A stretch of DNA of 64,000 bases from Haliscomenobacter hydrossis DSM 1100 (GCF_000212735.1 NC_015510.1:5767001-5831000); one strand, 5' to 3'. Positions 1 through 9,251 are shown, counted from the stretch's first letter. Notes: generated by a model not told the origin, from the letters alone. A program made the numbers and translations.

Positions 1-162
1 AAACCAAGTGTCATGCAGCCTACTTTGGAGCTGAATCCAGGTGATTTCCCTCGTTCGATGTTCTACCCTGCGGTATACGTTAACCGGAATGCCAAGGCCG
101 TTCAACACGACCTGAAAACTCAGGTGTTCTGGGACAAAAATGCGCCAGGTTTTATTAAGTAA
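1..162 (+). CDS. C-terminal end of a SusD/RagB-like outer-membrane lipoprotein (partial)
   Basis: The window opens inside a reading frame that runs for 53 codons to a TAA at 160-162. The visible tail carries the pieces PRSMFYPAVYVNRNA and VFWDKNAPGFIK. An ending of this type, with a YP..vN segment and a final WD, is typical of SusD/RagB-like nutrient-binding lipoproteins that work with SusC TonB-dependent channels at the outer membrane. The next gene is a small lipoprotein 79 bases downstream, and a SusC/SusD pair follows, so an upstream polysaccharide or peptide uptake locus is likely. The family call rests on a short tail only. Confidence 0.55.
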   Translation, partial: KPSVMQPTLELNPGDFPRSMFYPAVYVNRNAKAVQHDLKTQVFWDKNAPGFIK

Positions 163-241
163 ATAGGAATGTGTATCAGAGGGTGTACCAATAAAGGTGC
201 ATCCTCCGGTATTGTACACTCTAATTTTAACTCTTGGATCT

Positions 242-811
242 ATGAAAAAATTCAAACTATTGATAAGTGGGTTGGCGCTATGCCTGGCTTTGGCATCTTG
301 CGAAGACCCCAACTTGCCCTTCCAACAGTTTCCGGAGCTTGCATACGGTGCCGTGGCACGCTTGCTTTCTCCTGCTACTTTTGCTGCTGCGGGTACCTTT
401 AAAAAAGCGGATGTGCCGGGTTCCAAACTGGTTTTTACTGTCGATTTTTACGATGAGGACAAAGGCAAAAACGTGGAGTCTTTTGCTTTTTTGGTAAAAT
501 TTACCGATCGCAAAAACGCAGGAGCCAACAACAAGGCCGAGAAAGCTTTGGTAACTTATAATTCAACGCAGTTTACTACCCATCCAAAGTACGGCACCCA
601 AACCCTGGATGTAACCATCACCTATCAGCAAGTACTGACCTTATTAGAGCTGACGGCTGAACAGGTGAACGTAGCTGATCGCTTTGAATTCCAGGTGGTT
701 ATTACCAAAAAAGATGGAAAAGTCTTTAAAGCCTCCAACACCAGTGCTGAATTTGTCAACTCCACAGGTGGCTTTGGCTTCCCGATGGAGTTCCGTCGCG
801 ATGTATTGTAA
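242..811 (+). CDS. Small exported lipoprotein of a Sus-like locus
   Basis: A 189-aa protein. The start is taken at 242 because MKKFKLLISG begins a clean lipoprotein signal ending in LALASC, with the lipidated Cys at residue 20; an in-frame ATG at 197 would add 15 residues ahead of the signal. The mature part is a soluble domain with alternating beta-strand character (for example KLVFTVDFYDEDKGKNVESF) and no recognised motif. It follows a SusD-like gene by 79 bases and is closed by a terminator at 854-890, so it probably belongs to the upstream Sus operon as an accessory surface lipoprotein. Function is unknown. Confidence 0.75.
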   Translation: MKKFKLLISGLALCLALASCEDPNLPFQQFPELAYGAVARLLSPATFAAAGTFKKADVPGSKLVFTVDFYDEDKGKNVESFAFLVKFTDRKNAGANNKAEKALVTYNSTQFTTHPKYGTQTLDVTITYQQVLTLLELTAEQVNVADRFEFQVVITKKDGKVFKASNTSAEFVNSTGGFGFPMEFRRDVL

Positions 812-853
812 ACAACTTTTGTTGCTTAGTTTACATTTTATTAAATAATTTTG

Positions 854-890
854 AAATGGAGTGCTTTTTAAGCGCTCCATTTCTATTTTT
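854..890 (+). terminator. Rho-independent terminator after the lipoprotein gene
   Basis: ATGGAGTGCTT and AAGCGCTCCAT pair across a short T-rich loop and are followed by TTCTATTTTT. It lies 43 bases after the lipoprotein stop and separates that operon from the SusC gene. Confidence 0.8.
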
Positions 891-1101
891 GCACTGGCTT
901 ATTTTTTTGTCATCCAGATTGCACAAGTAGGCCTGTAAAAAAATCACAGGCAGCCCTATATCAGTTCCAAACGTTCTGTTGTTTCCAGTAATTAATTTTT
1001 ACCCATCCCTTGAACATAGCGCTTAATTTAACATGGCTACACCCAGGTGTTCAACCTGACTGTATATTTTACGACAATTCAATAAAATCAAATTCATTGG
1101 T

Positions 1102-4100
1102 ATGAAACAACATTTACTGGCTTTAATGCTGATGCTCTTTGGAGCAACGGTTGTCTTCGGACAACAAAACATCAGCGGTAGAGTTTCCGACAGAGATGGC
1201 GAACCCTTGATTGGCGCCAGCATTATGGTCAAAGGTACAACCAACGGGACTGTATCCGACATTGATGGAAAATTCAAGATTAGTGCTCCGGCTGATGCCA
1301 CTTTAGTCCTCTCCTACACCGGCTTCTCTACCCTGGAGGTGCCGGTCAACAACCAAACGGATATCACGGTCACCATGCAGCCAGGTATTGACCTTACCGA
1401 AGTGCTGGTAACGGGGTATGGTACCGCCATCAAGCGCGATTTGACGGGGAATATCTCAAAAATCCGTACTCAGGACATCAAAGACATGCCTGTCACCAGC
1501 TTTGACCAGGCCATGCAGGGCAAAGCAGCGGGGGTGCAAATCACCGCTGGCAACGGTAAACTGGGCCAGGCCGTACAAATCCGCGTACGTGGTCAGTCTT
1601 CGGTATCCGCTTCCAACGAGCCCCTGATTGTGATTGACGGGATTCCGGCTACAACGGGAGATTTAGGTGCATTTGGTGGGGCGACCAACCCGCTTTCCGA
1701 CATCAACCCTCAAGACATTGAATCCATCGAAATCCTGAAGGATGCTTCTGCTGCTGCCATCTATGGTGCACGCGCCGCCAATGGGGTAGTGCTGGTAACC
1801 ACCAAGCGGGGTAAATCAGGCCGCACCAATGTTAGCTATGGATTTCAATATGGCAAGAGCAATCCTGCTCGTCAACTGGAGTTTTTGAATACTGAGCAAT
1901 ACCTGAGACTCTACCGCCAGGCCGCAGCCAACGCCGACCGGATCGATGGGCTCGAGCCAACTGATCCATCCTCTGCTTCTGCCTACATGGAAGACTTTTT
2001 TGTTACCCAGAGTTTGGGTACACTGGGTACGGCTCAAGCCGAAGACACCAACTGGGGCGAGCTGGCCTATCAGGATGCGCCGATGCAGCAGCACGACCTC
2101 AACATTTCGGGTGGTAACGAAAAAACCACGTTTTACATGTCAGGACAGTGGTTTGACCAAAAAGGGATCTTGATTGGCAACGCCCTGAACCGCATCTCTG
2201 GCCGCATCAACCTCGATCACCAGGCCTACAAGTGGTTGAAAGTTGGTTTCAACATGGGATTGAGCCGTTCGTTTAACGAACGCATCTCCGGCGACCGCCA
2301 GTTTGACAACCCCATGCAGATGGTGGCTTTGCCTCCAATGACTCCGGCAACCGACCCTGATACGGGTTTGCCAGTAGGTACTCCTCCTGGAGACATCAGC
2401 ATTCCGGTATATTACAACCCCTTGATCAACCTTGGCAACGCTTACTACAACACGAATACCAACCGCAACCTGAGCAGTGTGTATGCCCAAATCAGCATTC
2501 TGGATGGTTTGAGCTTCCGCTCCGAGTTCGCACTTGACATGTTGGATCAACAGGAAGAACTGTACTACAACAGCAAGACCCAGCGCAACTTTGGTGCCCC
2601 GCAGGGCATTGGTCAAAACCTGTTTACCCGGGTTGAAAACTACAACACGAACAACTACTTTACCTACAATACCGGATTTGGCAGAACCATACTGGACCTT
2701 ACGGCGGGTATGGCTTATCAGCAGTCCCAGCAGAAGACCAACTTCACCGAAGGCCAGGATTTCCCATCTGACGCTTATCGCATGATTGCAAGTGCTGCGC
2801 GTAAAACGGATGGTAGCTCTACGGAGTCGAACTTCCGCTTCTTGTCTTATTTCGCACGTGCCAACGTTAAATTGTCCGACAAATACCTCTTGGGTGTAAG
2901 CGTACGTACGGATGGTTCTTCCCGTTTTGGTAATGAGAGTCGCTACGGGTTCTTCCCGGCAGCCTCTTTGGGCTGGATTGTGTCTGAAGAAGGCTTCTTG
3001 AGCAACAACAAGACCATCAGCTTTCTGAAATTGCGGGCCAGCTACGGTCGTACGGGTAACGCCGAAATTGGTAACTTCCCACAATTGGGCCTTTTTGCCG
3101 GTGATGCTGCTTACAATGGCGCTCCTGGTCAACGCCCTTCACAATTGGCTAACCCTGATTTGAGTTGGGAAACGACCGATCAGTTCGACGCTGGTATCGA
3201 CTTCGGATTGTTCAAAGACCGTTTGACAGGGGAAATTGATTTTTATAGCAAAAATACCAGCGGCTTGCTGCTGAACGTGAATGTTCCTGCTACTTCGGGC
3301 TTCACCACTCAAACCCGTAACATAGGCCAATTGACCAACCGTGGGATAGAGGTAGTCTTGAACACCGATGTGGTGAGGGGTGATTTTCGCTGGAAAACCA
3401 GTTTGAACTTTGCTGCCAACAAAAACGAAATTACTGACCTGCAAGGCCAGATCATCGAAGCTGGTCTGAACGTAATGAGTCGTGCGGTTGAAGGCCAACC
3501 TCTGGGTACTTATTTTACGGCAGAATATGCTGGTGTTGATCCCGCCAATGGTAACGCATTGTGGTACAAAAACGCTACCGAAGGCAACCGTGAAACCACC
3601 AGTACTTACAGCCAGGCTCAACGTGTAGTGGTAGGTAGCCCCTTACCCGATTGGATCGGCGGGGTAACCAATACCTTCAGTTACAAAGGCCTTGAACTGT
3701 CCGTATTATTCAGTGCAGTAATTGGTAATGAACTCAACTTCTATGGGGTAGGTCGTTTTTCTTCGGCCAACGCGCGTTTTGAAGACAACCAGACGGTAGA
3801 TCAATTGGCTGCCTGGACGCCTGAGAACCCCAATACCAATGTTCCTGAAGCCCGTTTGTTCTTCAACAACGGTGCGCAGCCCTCCAGCCGCTTTATTCAG
3901 GATGGTTCGTTTGTGCGTTTGCGCAACGCAACCTTGTCGTACAACTTCCCGAAATCAATCACCAGCAAGATCAAAATTCAAAATCTACGGGTGTATGTAA
4001 CGGGACAGAACCTGCTCACCTGGACCAATTACATTGGTTGGGACCCGGAAGTGAATGCCGACGACATTGTAACCAACATTGCGCAGGGGTATGACTTCTA

Positions 4101-4152
4101 TACTGCTCCACAGCCTAGAACGATCCTGGCTGGCGTTAACATTGGCTTCTAA
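1102..4152 (+). CDS. SusC/RagA family TonB-linked outer-membrane protein
   Basis: A 1016-aa TonB-dependent channel. Residues 1-20 form a signal peptide ending in VVFG. Residues 22-95 are a CarboxypepD_reg-like beta-sandwich (ISGRVSDRDGEPLIGASI, SYTGFSTLEV). The plug follows at about 100-235 (TEVLVTGYG, LKDASAAAIYGARAANG), then a long aromatic-rich beta-barrel ending in ...LAGVNIGF. With the SusD partner directly downstream it would import an oligomeric nutrient across the outer membrane; the substrate cannot be read from the sequence. No ECF sigma/anti-sigma pair or sugar hydrolase is adjacent. The start is the first ATG before the signal peptide, in an AT-rich leader without a Shine-Dalgarno site. 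Confidence 0.96.
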   Translation: MKQHLLALMLMLFGATVVFGQQNISGRVSDRDGEPLIGASIMVKGTTNGTVSDIDGKFKISAPADATLVLSYTGFSTLEVPVNNQTDITVTMQPGIDLTEVLVTGYGTAIKRDLTGNISKIRTQDIKDMPVTSFDQAMQGKAAGVQITAGNGKLGQAVQIRVRGQSSVSASNEPLIVIDGIPATTGDLGAFGGATNPLSDINPQDIESIEILKDASAAAIYGARAANGVVLVTTKRGKSGRTNVSYGFQYGKSNPARQLEFLNTEQYLRLYRQAAANADRIDGLEPTDPSSASAYMEDFFVTQSLGTLGTAQAEDTNWGELAYQDAPMQQHDLNISGGNEKTTFYMSGQWFDQKGILIGNALNRISGRINLDHQAYKWLKVGFNMGLSRSFNERISGDRQFDNPMQMVALPPMTPATDPDTGLPVGTPPGDISIPVYYNPLINLGNAYYNTNTNRNLSSVYAQISILDGLSFRSEFALDMLDQQEELYYNSKTQRNFGAPQGIGQNLFTRVENYNTNNYFTYNTGFGRTILDLTAGMAYQQSQQKTNFTEGQDFPSDAYRMIASAARKTDGSSTESNFRFLSYFARANVKLSDKYLLGVSVRTDGSSRFGNESRYGFFPAASLGWIVSEEGFLSNNKTISFLKLRASYGRTGNAEIGNFPQLGLFAGDAAYNGAPGQRPSQLANPDLSWETTDQFDAGIDFGLFKDRLTGEIDFYSKNTSGLLLNVNVPATSGFTTQTRNIGQLTNRGIEVVLNTDVVRGDFRWKTSLNFAANKNEITDLQGQIIEAGLNVMSRAVEGQPLGTYFTAEYAGVDPANGNALWYKNATEGNRETTSTYSQAQRVVVGSPLPDWIGGVTNTFSYKGLELSVLFSAVIGNELNFYGVGRFSSANARFEDNQTVDQLAAWTPENPNTNVPEARLFFNNGAQPSSRFIQDGSFVRLRNATLSYNFPKSITSKIKIQNLRVYVTGQNLLTWTNYIGWDPEVNADDIVTNIAQGYDFYTAPQPRTILAGVNIGF

Positions 4153-4185
4153 GTCGAAATGGAACTTTGTCTAACTACAAAAAAA

Positions 4186-5544
4186 ATGAAAATGCACAAA
4201 ATACTTAAACATATAGCACCCTTAGCCCTGATCATTGTGGGGGCTTCGGCTTGCGACAGCAAACTGGATGTGCTGCCTACTCAAAGCCTTGATGAAAACC
4301 TCGCACTGTCTACTTCTCAAGACATTAAAGTTACCTTAAACGGTGCTTACGACGGTCTGGGAGATGGTGATGTTTACGGTGGGGGCTTTCAATTTACCGG
4401 TGAATTCCTTGCGGATGATCGCGAAGCACTCTTCGGGGGTACATTTTCAAACCTGGATGAAATTTGGCGGAAAACCATTACTACAGGGAATACGCAAACT
4501 TTGGCTACCTGGCAGGATTCTTATTCGGCAATCAATCGTGCCAATAACGTATTGTCGGCATTGAGTGTTGTTGATGAAGCAGATCGCGCTCAGGTAGAAG
4601 GGGAAGCACGCTTTATCCGTGGTGTATTGTACTTCGAACTGGTAAAGTTATGGGGAAAAGCCTGGGGTGATGGCGACAATAACGCCAATCTTGGTGTACC
4701 ACTTGTAACTACTCCAACGCGTTCCATTACGGACGAAGACTATCGTACCAGAGCAAGCGTTCAAGCTGTTTATGCTCAGGTAATCGATGATTTGACCAAG
4801 GCTGAATCACTATTGGCTGCTACTGACGCTGGTGACGACGCTAGTTATGCTACCCGCGATGCGGCTACGGCGATGCTTTCACGGGTTTACCTGATGCAAG
4901 GCAACTACGCCTTGGCCCGGGATGCTGCCAACAAAGTCATCCAGTCCGGAGCACGTGAATTGGAAGGCAGCTTTGCCGATGTTTTTGCTACAGGTGGCGA
5001 AAGCAACGAAATAATTTTCCGTACTGCTGTATCCGATCAGGATGGCGTGAACAGCATGAATACTTACTACGCTCCAGCTACGTTTCAGGGACGTGGAGAT
5101 GTTCGGGTACAAATCAAACACACCGATTTGTACGAAGCAGGTGACGTGCGTAAAACCTTCTTTACGACGGCCAGTAACCGCTTATTTACCCGCAAGTTTC
5201 TGGATCAATTCGGGGATGTTCCGGTCGTCCGTTTGGCGGAAATGTACCTGACTCGTGCGGAAGCCAACCAACGCTTGGGTACAGCAATAGGGTCTACTCC
5301 TCTTGCCGACGTCAATAGGATCCGCACCAGAGCGGGTCTGGGAGCACTTGGAACGGTTAACCTTGCGGCCATCCTAAAGGAACGCAAACTGGAATTGGCA
5401 TTCGAGGGCAATCAACTGGATGACATCAAGCGCAATAAGGGTATGGTAGGTACCAAGCCTTTCAATGACAATTCACTGGTGGTACCCATCCCTCAGCGGG
5501 AAATGGACACCAATAAGAGTTTGGTACAAAATCCAGGATACTAA
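4186..5544 (+). CDS. RagB/SusD family nutrient-binding lipoprotein
   Basis: A 452-aa lipoprotein with a signal ending in GASAC (Cys at about residue 23), followed by the SusD-type helical TPR scaffold: an INRANNVLSAL segment, GEARFIRGVLYFELVKLWG, and near the C-terminus VVRLAEMYLTRAEANQRLG and LDDIKRNKG. These are standard SusD features. It caps the SusC channel on the cell surface and binds substrate. The start at 4186 (MKMHKILKH) was chosen over an in-frame ATG at 4159 because the signal begins there. The gene lies 33 bases after SusC and ends at a strong terminator, so susCD is a two-gene operon. Confidence 0.94.
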   Translation: MKMHKILKHIAPLALIIVGASACDSKLDVLPTQSLDENLALSTSQDIKVTLNGAYDGLGDGDVYGGGFQFTGEFLADDREALFGGTFSNLDEIWRKTITTGNTQTLATWQDSYSAINRANNVLSALSVVDEADRAQVEGEARFIRGVLYFELVKLWGKAWGDGDNNANLGVPLVTTPTRSITDEDYRTRASVQAVYAQVIDDLTKAESLLAATDAGDDASYATRDAATAMLSRVYLMQGNYALARDAANKVIQSGARELEGSFADVFATGGESNEIIFRTAVSDQDGVNSMNTYYAPATFQGRGDVRVQIKHTDLYEAGDVRKTFFTTASNRLFTRKFLDQFGDVPVVRLAEMYLTRAEANQRLGTAIGSTPLADVNRIRTRAGLGALGTVNLAAILKERKLELAFEGNQLDDIKRNKGMVGTKPFNDNSLVVPIPQREMDTNKSLVQNPGY

Positions 5545-5563
5545 CCTGCGTTTTTGTCTCAAG

Positions 5564-5609
5564 TAAAAAAAGGGGGCTACTTCTGTATGGAGGTAGCCTC
5601 TTTTTTTTT
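5564..5609 (+). terminator. Rho-independent terminator of the susCD operon
   Basis: GGGGGCTAC and GTAGCCTC form a stem with a nine-base loop, preceded by an A-run and followed by nine T residues. It lies 20 bases after the SusD stop codon. Confidence 0.88.
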
Positions 5610-5709
5610 CTAAAAAATTAAGCACGCCGATTTGAAATTAAGTAGCGACTGGTCAGTGGCTTAGGTCAATCCTGTTCATATGGATGTTAACCCAAAGTTA
5701 AATCTCCTC

Positions 5710-5741
5710 TTGACTTTCTCCCCCCGATTCTCTATATTTAG
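5710..5741 (+). promoter_or_regulatory. Bacteroidota-type promoter of xerC
   Basis: TTG at 5710-5712, then 20 bases, then TATATTTAG at 5733-5741, close to the TTTG/TAnnTTTG pattern. It lies about 25 bases upstream of the chosen xerC start, which supports that start over an upstream in-frame ATG at 5680 that lies before the promoter. Confidence 0.6.
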
Positions 5742-5766
5742 TTCAAGATCAGTAGAACCCGAACGA

Positions 5767-6660
5767 ATGACGATCGAAAAATTTCTGAGGTATTTGCAGT
5801 ACGAAAAACGCTTCTCTGTACACACTATAGAGGCATACCAGAGTGATTTGGTACAGTTTAGCACCTATTTGCAAAGCCAATACGAAATTGCTGAGCCGAC
5901 TACAATCCAACACATCCACATTCGATCCTGGGCGGTCTCCTTGATGGAACAAAAAAACGCGGCAACGACCATCCGCCGCAAGTTATCTACCCTTAAATCT
6001 TATTTTCGCTATTTGCAGCGCGAAAAAATCATTTCGCGTTCACCCATGCTGCAGGTGAGTTTACCCAAATTGGGCAAACGTTTGCCAGTAGTAGTACCTG
6101 AAAAAAGCCTGGACAAACTGCTCGACCCTGTGGAGACTCCTACTGATTACACCGGTTTGCGCGATCAGGTCGTCATTGAGCTCCTGTACCTCACCGGTAT
6201 GCGCCGGGCTGAGCTTTTGAGTTTAAAGGTCTCCGACTTGAATTTGCATACGCATACCATTAAGGTACTGGGCAAAGGAAACAAAGAACGGTTAATCCCC
6301 ATGGGGCATGCTACCGTCGGGTTATTAAAACTGTATTTGGAAACGCGTCGGGAAACCTTTCCCGATTCCATGCAAACCGCACTTTTTTTGACCGATAGGG
6401 GAGAGCCCGCCTATCCCAAATTGATCTATCGCATTGTAAACGGGTATTTAAGTACGGTAACAACGCAGGAAAAACGTAGCCCTCACGTACTACGGCACTC
6501 TTTTGCGACCCATTTGTCCGATCACGGGGCCAACTTAAATGCGATTAAAGAATTGTTGGGCCATTCCAGTTTGGCCGCAACCCAAATTTACACTCACCAT
6601 TCTATTGAGCGACTAAAAAAAATTTACCAGCAAGCTCATCCCAAATCTGGTGCGGAATGA
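5767..6660 (+). CDS. xerC: Tyrosine recombinase XerC-like (chromosome dimer resolution)
   Basis: A 297-aa tyrosine recombinase of normal XerC/XerD length. The N-terminal SAM-like core-binding domain (residues 1-85, EKFLRYLQYEKRFSVHTIEAY) is followed by the catalytic domain. Catalytic residues seen: R146 in TGMRRAEL, lysines at about 170-173, H240-x-x-R243 in HVLRHSFATHL, H266 in LLGHSSL and Y275 in TQIYTH. Such enzymes resolve chromosome dimers at dif. A single XerC-like gene between Sus genes and hpf/tuf fits a housekeeping role rather than an integrase of a mobile element. The start is set at MTIEKF because it agrees with family N-termini and the promoter position. Confidence 0.93.
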   Translation: MTIEKFLRYLQYEKRFSVHTIEAYQSDLVQFSTYLQSQYEIAEPTTIQHIHIRSWAVSLMEQKNAATTIRRKLSTLKSYFRYLQREKIISRSPMLQVSLPKLGKRLPVVVPEKSLDKLLDPVETPTDYTGLRDQVVIELLYLTGMRRAELLSLKVSDLNLHTHTIKVLGKGNKERLIPMGHATVGLLKLYLETRRETFPDSMQTALFLTDRGEPAYPKLIYRIVNGYLSTVTTQEKRSPHVLRHSFATHLSDHGANLNAIKELLGHSSLAATQIYTHHSIERLKKIYQQAHPKSGAE

Positions 6661-6722
6661 AACGCATCATTTCTACGGATGAAGAATTGATCTTTATGGT
6701 CTAACCCTTTAAATCTTGAATT

Positions 6723-7016
6723 ATGGTTGTGTACACTGAAGCAGTACAGTTCAAAGTTGACAGCAAATTGGTTGACTTTATCGAGAAAAAATTGAGCAAA
6801 ATTGACCAATTTTTTGACCGCATCATCAACGCCAGGGTTGTGCTTAAATTAGAAAACACCGGTCAGGTGCGAGAAAAAATTGCCGAAGTACGGATCAATG
6901 TACCCGGGGAAACCTTATTTGTAAAAGTTACCCACAAATCTTTCGAGGCCGCAGTGGAACAGGCCGTTGATTCTTTGAAACGTCAAATCATCAAATACAA
7001 AGAAAAACAATCGTAG
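6723..7016 (+). CDS. hpf: Ribosome hibernation-promoting factor (short HPF/RaiA type)
   Basis: A 97-aa protein of the short HPF/YfiA family: VYTEAVQFKVDSKLVDFIEKK, then FFDRIINARVVLKLEN, then a beta strand FVKVTHKSFEAAVEQAVDSL leading into a final helix KRQIIKYKEKQ. This beta-alpha-beta-beta-beta-alpha domain binds the 30S decoding region and stabilises idle ribosomes. It lacks the long-form dimerisation tail. It lies 62 bases after xerC and is probably co-transcribed. Its TAG stop is formed by the first bases of a palindromic repeat (GTAGGG). Confidence 0.93.
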   Translation: MVVYTEAVQFKVDSKLVDFIEKKLSKIDQFFDRIINARVVLKLENTGQVREKIAEVRINVPGETLFVKVTHKSFEAAVEQAVDSLKRQIIKYKEKQS

Positions 7017-7112
7017 GGGCAACCCTATGTGGTCGCCCGTAGGGGTGCCCACGCAGGGGCACCCCTACGGGCACCCCCACGGATACTAGGGCGACCACAC
7101 AGGCTCGCCCCA
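7013..7112. repeat. GTAGGG palindromic repeat, two-tier hairpin
   Basis: Begins with GTAGGGGCAACCCTATGTGG and contains nested inverted arms: GTGGTCGCCC with GGGCGACCAC on the outside, GTAGGGGTGCCC with GGGCACCCCTAC on the inside. Related copies lie at 10407-10482 and 21598-21630, with a degenerate one at 9248. The hpf stop codon lies inside the first bases. No coding potential is seen. Confidence 0.8.
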
Positions 7113-7114
7113 AC

Positions 7115-7170
7115 AACGGGTTTAATCACCAGCCTGGAACTAAATTCCAGCTGCGTTGGTTAAACCCGTT
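7115..7170. repeat. Hairpin after hpf
   Basis: AACGGGTTTAA at 7115 pairs with TTAAACCCGTT at 7160, with an inner CTGGAA/TTCCAG stem, followed by AAACTTTTT. It may be the terminator of xerC-hpf, although the T-run is interrupted. Confidence 0.5.
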
Positions 7171-7190
7171 AAACTTTTTAGCCCTAAGCG

Positions 7191-7222
7191 TTGAAAATAT
7201 CGAACTCCTTACCCTATATTTG
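7191..7222 (+). promoter_or_regulatory. Promoter P1 of the tRNA-tuf operon
   Basis: TTG at 7191-7193, 21 bases, then a perfect TATATTTG at 7215-7222. It is the upstream one of two promoter-like sites before the tRNA genes. Confidence 0.5.
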
Positions 7223-7271
7223 CGCCACGCTTTTAGGAAGGGAAAATCAAAGAAAAAAAATTGCTTTAAAA

Positions 7272-7302
7272 TTTGATATTTCTACTAGAGGCACTATCTT
7301 TG
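7272..7302 (+). promoter_or_regulatory. Promoter P2 of the tRNA-tuf operon (exact consensus)
   Basis: TTTG at 7272-7275, exactly 19 bases, then TATCTTTG at 7295-7302. This matches the Bacteroidota TTTG-N19-TAnnTTTG consensus at all defined positions, as expected of a very strong stable-RNA promoter. The first tRNA begins about 185 bases downstream. Confidence 0.7.
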
Positions 7303-7487
7303 CAATCGCTTTCGGAAAAAGATGCCGAAAAGCACCAAAAACTTGACATTTCTGACCAAAATAATTGGTTTGAGCAGGGTGAAAAACCTTTAAAAACGTG
7401 GGCTTTGATCAGCTTGAATTTTTTATCGCTAAAGTCATTACCCGTTGACTTGTTTCGAAGTAAAAAATTCAATTTGCACAAATCCAC

Positions 7488-7563
7488 GCCAGCATAGCTC
7501 AGTTGGTAGAGCAGCTGATTTGTAATCAGCTGGTCGGGGGTTCGAGTCCCTCTGCTGGCTCCA
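7488..7563 (+). tRNA. tRNA-Thr (anticodon TGT)
   Basis: A cloverleaf with acceptor GCCAGCA/TGCTGGC, D-arm AGCTCAGTTGGTAGAGC, anticodon stem around TTTGTAA with anticodon TGT, and T-arm GGTTCGAGTCC. The CCA end is encoded at 7561-7563. Confidence 0.97.
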
Positions 7564-7627
7564 AACCCATGAATAGATGCATGGGCGAGTTCAAATCAAC
7601 CTCAAAGTTTTTGCTTTGGGTCTCCAA

Positions 7628-7710
7628 GGGGGTGCGCCGCAGGTGGAGAGGCGGGCCAGACTGTAAATCTGGTGTCTTTGACTGAGTTGGTTCGAATCCA
7701 TCCACCCCCA
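7628..7710 (+). tRNA. tRNA-Tyr (anticodon GTA)
   Basis: Acceptor GGGGGTG/CACCCCC, anticodon stem CCAGA/TCTGG with loop CTGTAAA (anticodon GTA), a long class II variable arm and T-loop GTTCGAATC. CCA is not encoded. Confidence 0.95.
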
Positions 7711-7721
7711 CAAGTTTATAA

Positions 7722-7794
7722 GCGGAAGTAGCTCAGTTGGTAGAGCATCAGCCTTCCAAGCTGAGGGTCGCGGGTTCGAGTCTCGTCTTCCGCT
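7722..7794 (+). tRNA. tRNA-Gly (anticodon TCC)
   Basis: Acceptor GCGGAAG/CTTCCGC, D-arm AGCTCAGTTGGTAGAGC, anticodon loop CTTCCAA and T-loop GTTCGAGTC. CCA is not encoded. Confidence 0.96.
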
Positions 7795-7802
7795 CTATAC
7801 CA

Positions 7803-7863
7803 ACCCACAACTTTAGTCGTGGGAGGTACAAAAGAAAAAACCCACGAATTCCATTCGTGGGGG
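7803..7863. repeat. CCCACG..CGTGGG palindromes, two copies
   Basis: CCCACAACTTTAGTCGTGGG and, 18 bases on, CCCACGAATTCCATTCGTGG. These belong to a dispersed family of 20-bp palindromes often followed by GAGGYAC; other copies are at 9468, 9510, 12398, 12436, 21633 and 43812. Confidence 0.8.
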
Positions 7864-7929
7864 TTCACAGGATCATGTTCTGGGGGGCCATACAGGGAGG
7901 AAACTCCCTTTCGTTGTTACTAGGAATAC

Positions 7930-8004
<75 letters not shown>

Positions 8005-8054
8005 GGTCATAGATGCTTTTTGTTTCACAATTTACATCCAAAAATTCTATACTG

Positions 8055-9251
8055 ATGGCTAAGGGAACATTCGAAAGAAATAAGCCTCACGTAAACATCG
8101 GCACAATCGGTCACGTTGACCACGGCAAAACGACGCTTACGGCTGCAATCACTACTGTTCTCGCTTCTAAGGGCTTGGCTGAGAAAAAAGATTACGACTC
8201 AATCGACGCAGCTCCTGAAGAAAAAGAAAGAGGTATCACAATCAATACAGCGCACGTTGAATACGAAACTGAAAAGCGCCACTATGCTCACGTAGATTGT
8301 CCGGGTCACGCCGACTACGTTAAGAACATGGTAACAGGAGCTGCTCAGATGGACGGTGCCATCTTGGTTTGTGCTGCAACCGACGGTCCAATGCCACAAA
8401 CCCGCGAGCACATCCTTTTGGCTCGCCAGGTAGGTGTTCCAGCAATTGTTGTCTTCATGAACAAGGTTGACCTTGTTGATGACCCAGAAATGTTGGAACT
8501 GGTTGAAATGGAAGTTCGCGAATTGTTGGACACTTATCAATTTGATGGTGACAACGCTGCGGTTATCCAGGGTTCAGCTTTGAAGGCACTGGAAGGAGAT
8601 CCAGTTTACGTTCAACGCATCATGGATTTGATGGATGCAGTAGACGCACAAATTCCAGAACCAATCCGCTTGACTGACAAGCCTTTCTTGATGCCAATCG
8701 AAGACGTATTCTCTATCACCGGTCGTGGTACCGTTGCTACTGGTCGTATCGAGCGCGGCATCATCAAAGTAGGTGAGTCTGTGGAGATCATTGGTATGCA
8801 GAAAGAAGGCGAGAAGCCATTGGTTTCTACGGTTACAGGGGTGGAAATGTTCCGCAAAATCCTTGACCGTGGTGAAGCTGGTGACAACGCTGGTATCCTG
8901 CTGCGTGGTATCGACAAAGAAGCCATCCGTCGTGGAATGGTAATTTGCGCACCAAACTCTGTAAAACCACACTTGGAATTCAAATGTGAGGTTTACGTAC
9001 TGAGCAAAGAAGAAGGTGGCCGTCACACTCCATTTTTCAAAGGTTACCGCCCACAGTTCTACTTCCGTACCACGGACGTAACTGGTGACTGTACGCTTCC
9101 TGATGGAGTAGAAATGGTAATGCCTGGTGACAACGTAACCTTGAACGTGAAATTGTTGAGCCCAATCGCTATGGAAAAGGGTCTACGTTTTGCGATTCGT
9201 GAAGGTGGCCGTACCGTAGGTGCTGGTCAGGTTACCGAGATCATCAAGTAG
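8055..9251 (+). CDS. tuf: Translation elongation factor Tu
   Basis: A 398-aa EF-Tu of normal length. The start at 8055 ([16 protein letters not shown]) matches the family; an upstream in-frame ATG at 8013 would add an unrelated extension. G motifs: [10 protein letters not shown] at 19-28, [19 protein letters not shown] and an SALKAL segment, followed by beta-barrel domains II and III. It delivers aminoacyl-tRNA to the ribosome. It is transcribed with the four upstream tRNAs and closed by a perfect terminator at 9329. Its TAG stop overlaps what looks like a worn copy of the GTAGGG repeat. Confidence 0.99.
   Translation: MAKGTFERNKPHVNIGTIGHVDHGKTTLTAAITTVLASKGLAEKKDYDSIDAAPEEKERGITINTAHVEYETEKRHYAHVDCPGHADYVKNMVTGAAQMDGAILVCAATDGPMPQTREHILLARQVGVPAIVVFMNKVDLVDDPEMLELVEMEVRELLDTYQFDGDNAAVIQGSALKALEGDPVYVQRIMDLMDAVDAQIPEPIRLTDKPFLMPIEDVFSITGRGTVATGRIERGIIKVGESVEIIGMQKEGEKPLVSTVTGVEMFRKILDRGEAGDNAGILLRGIDKEAIRRGMVICAPNSVKPHLEFKCEVYVLSKEEGGRHTPFFKGYRPQFYFRTTDVTGDCTLPDGVEMVMPGDNVTLNVKLLSPIAMEKGLRFAIREGGRTVGAGQVTEIIK

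Noticed and set aside
2140-3132. 330-codon minus-strand frame inside the SusC gene
   Set aside because: Antisense of a conserved SusC barrel; no recognisable protein features.
5680-5766. Longer XerC start at 5680
   Set aside because: This ATG lies upstream of the promoter-like TTG/TATATTTAG pair, and the extra 29 residues do not fit the family N-terminus.
6657-6704. A 15-codon ORF overlapping the xerC stop as ATGA (MKRIISTDEELIFMV)
   Set aside because: The arrangement suggests translational coupling, but 15 codons without conservation data or a motif is too little to call a gene or leader peptide.
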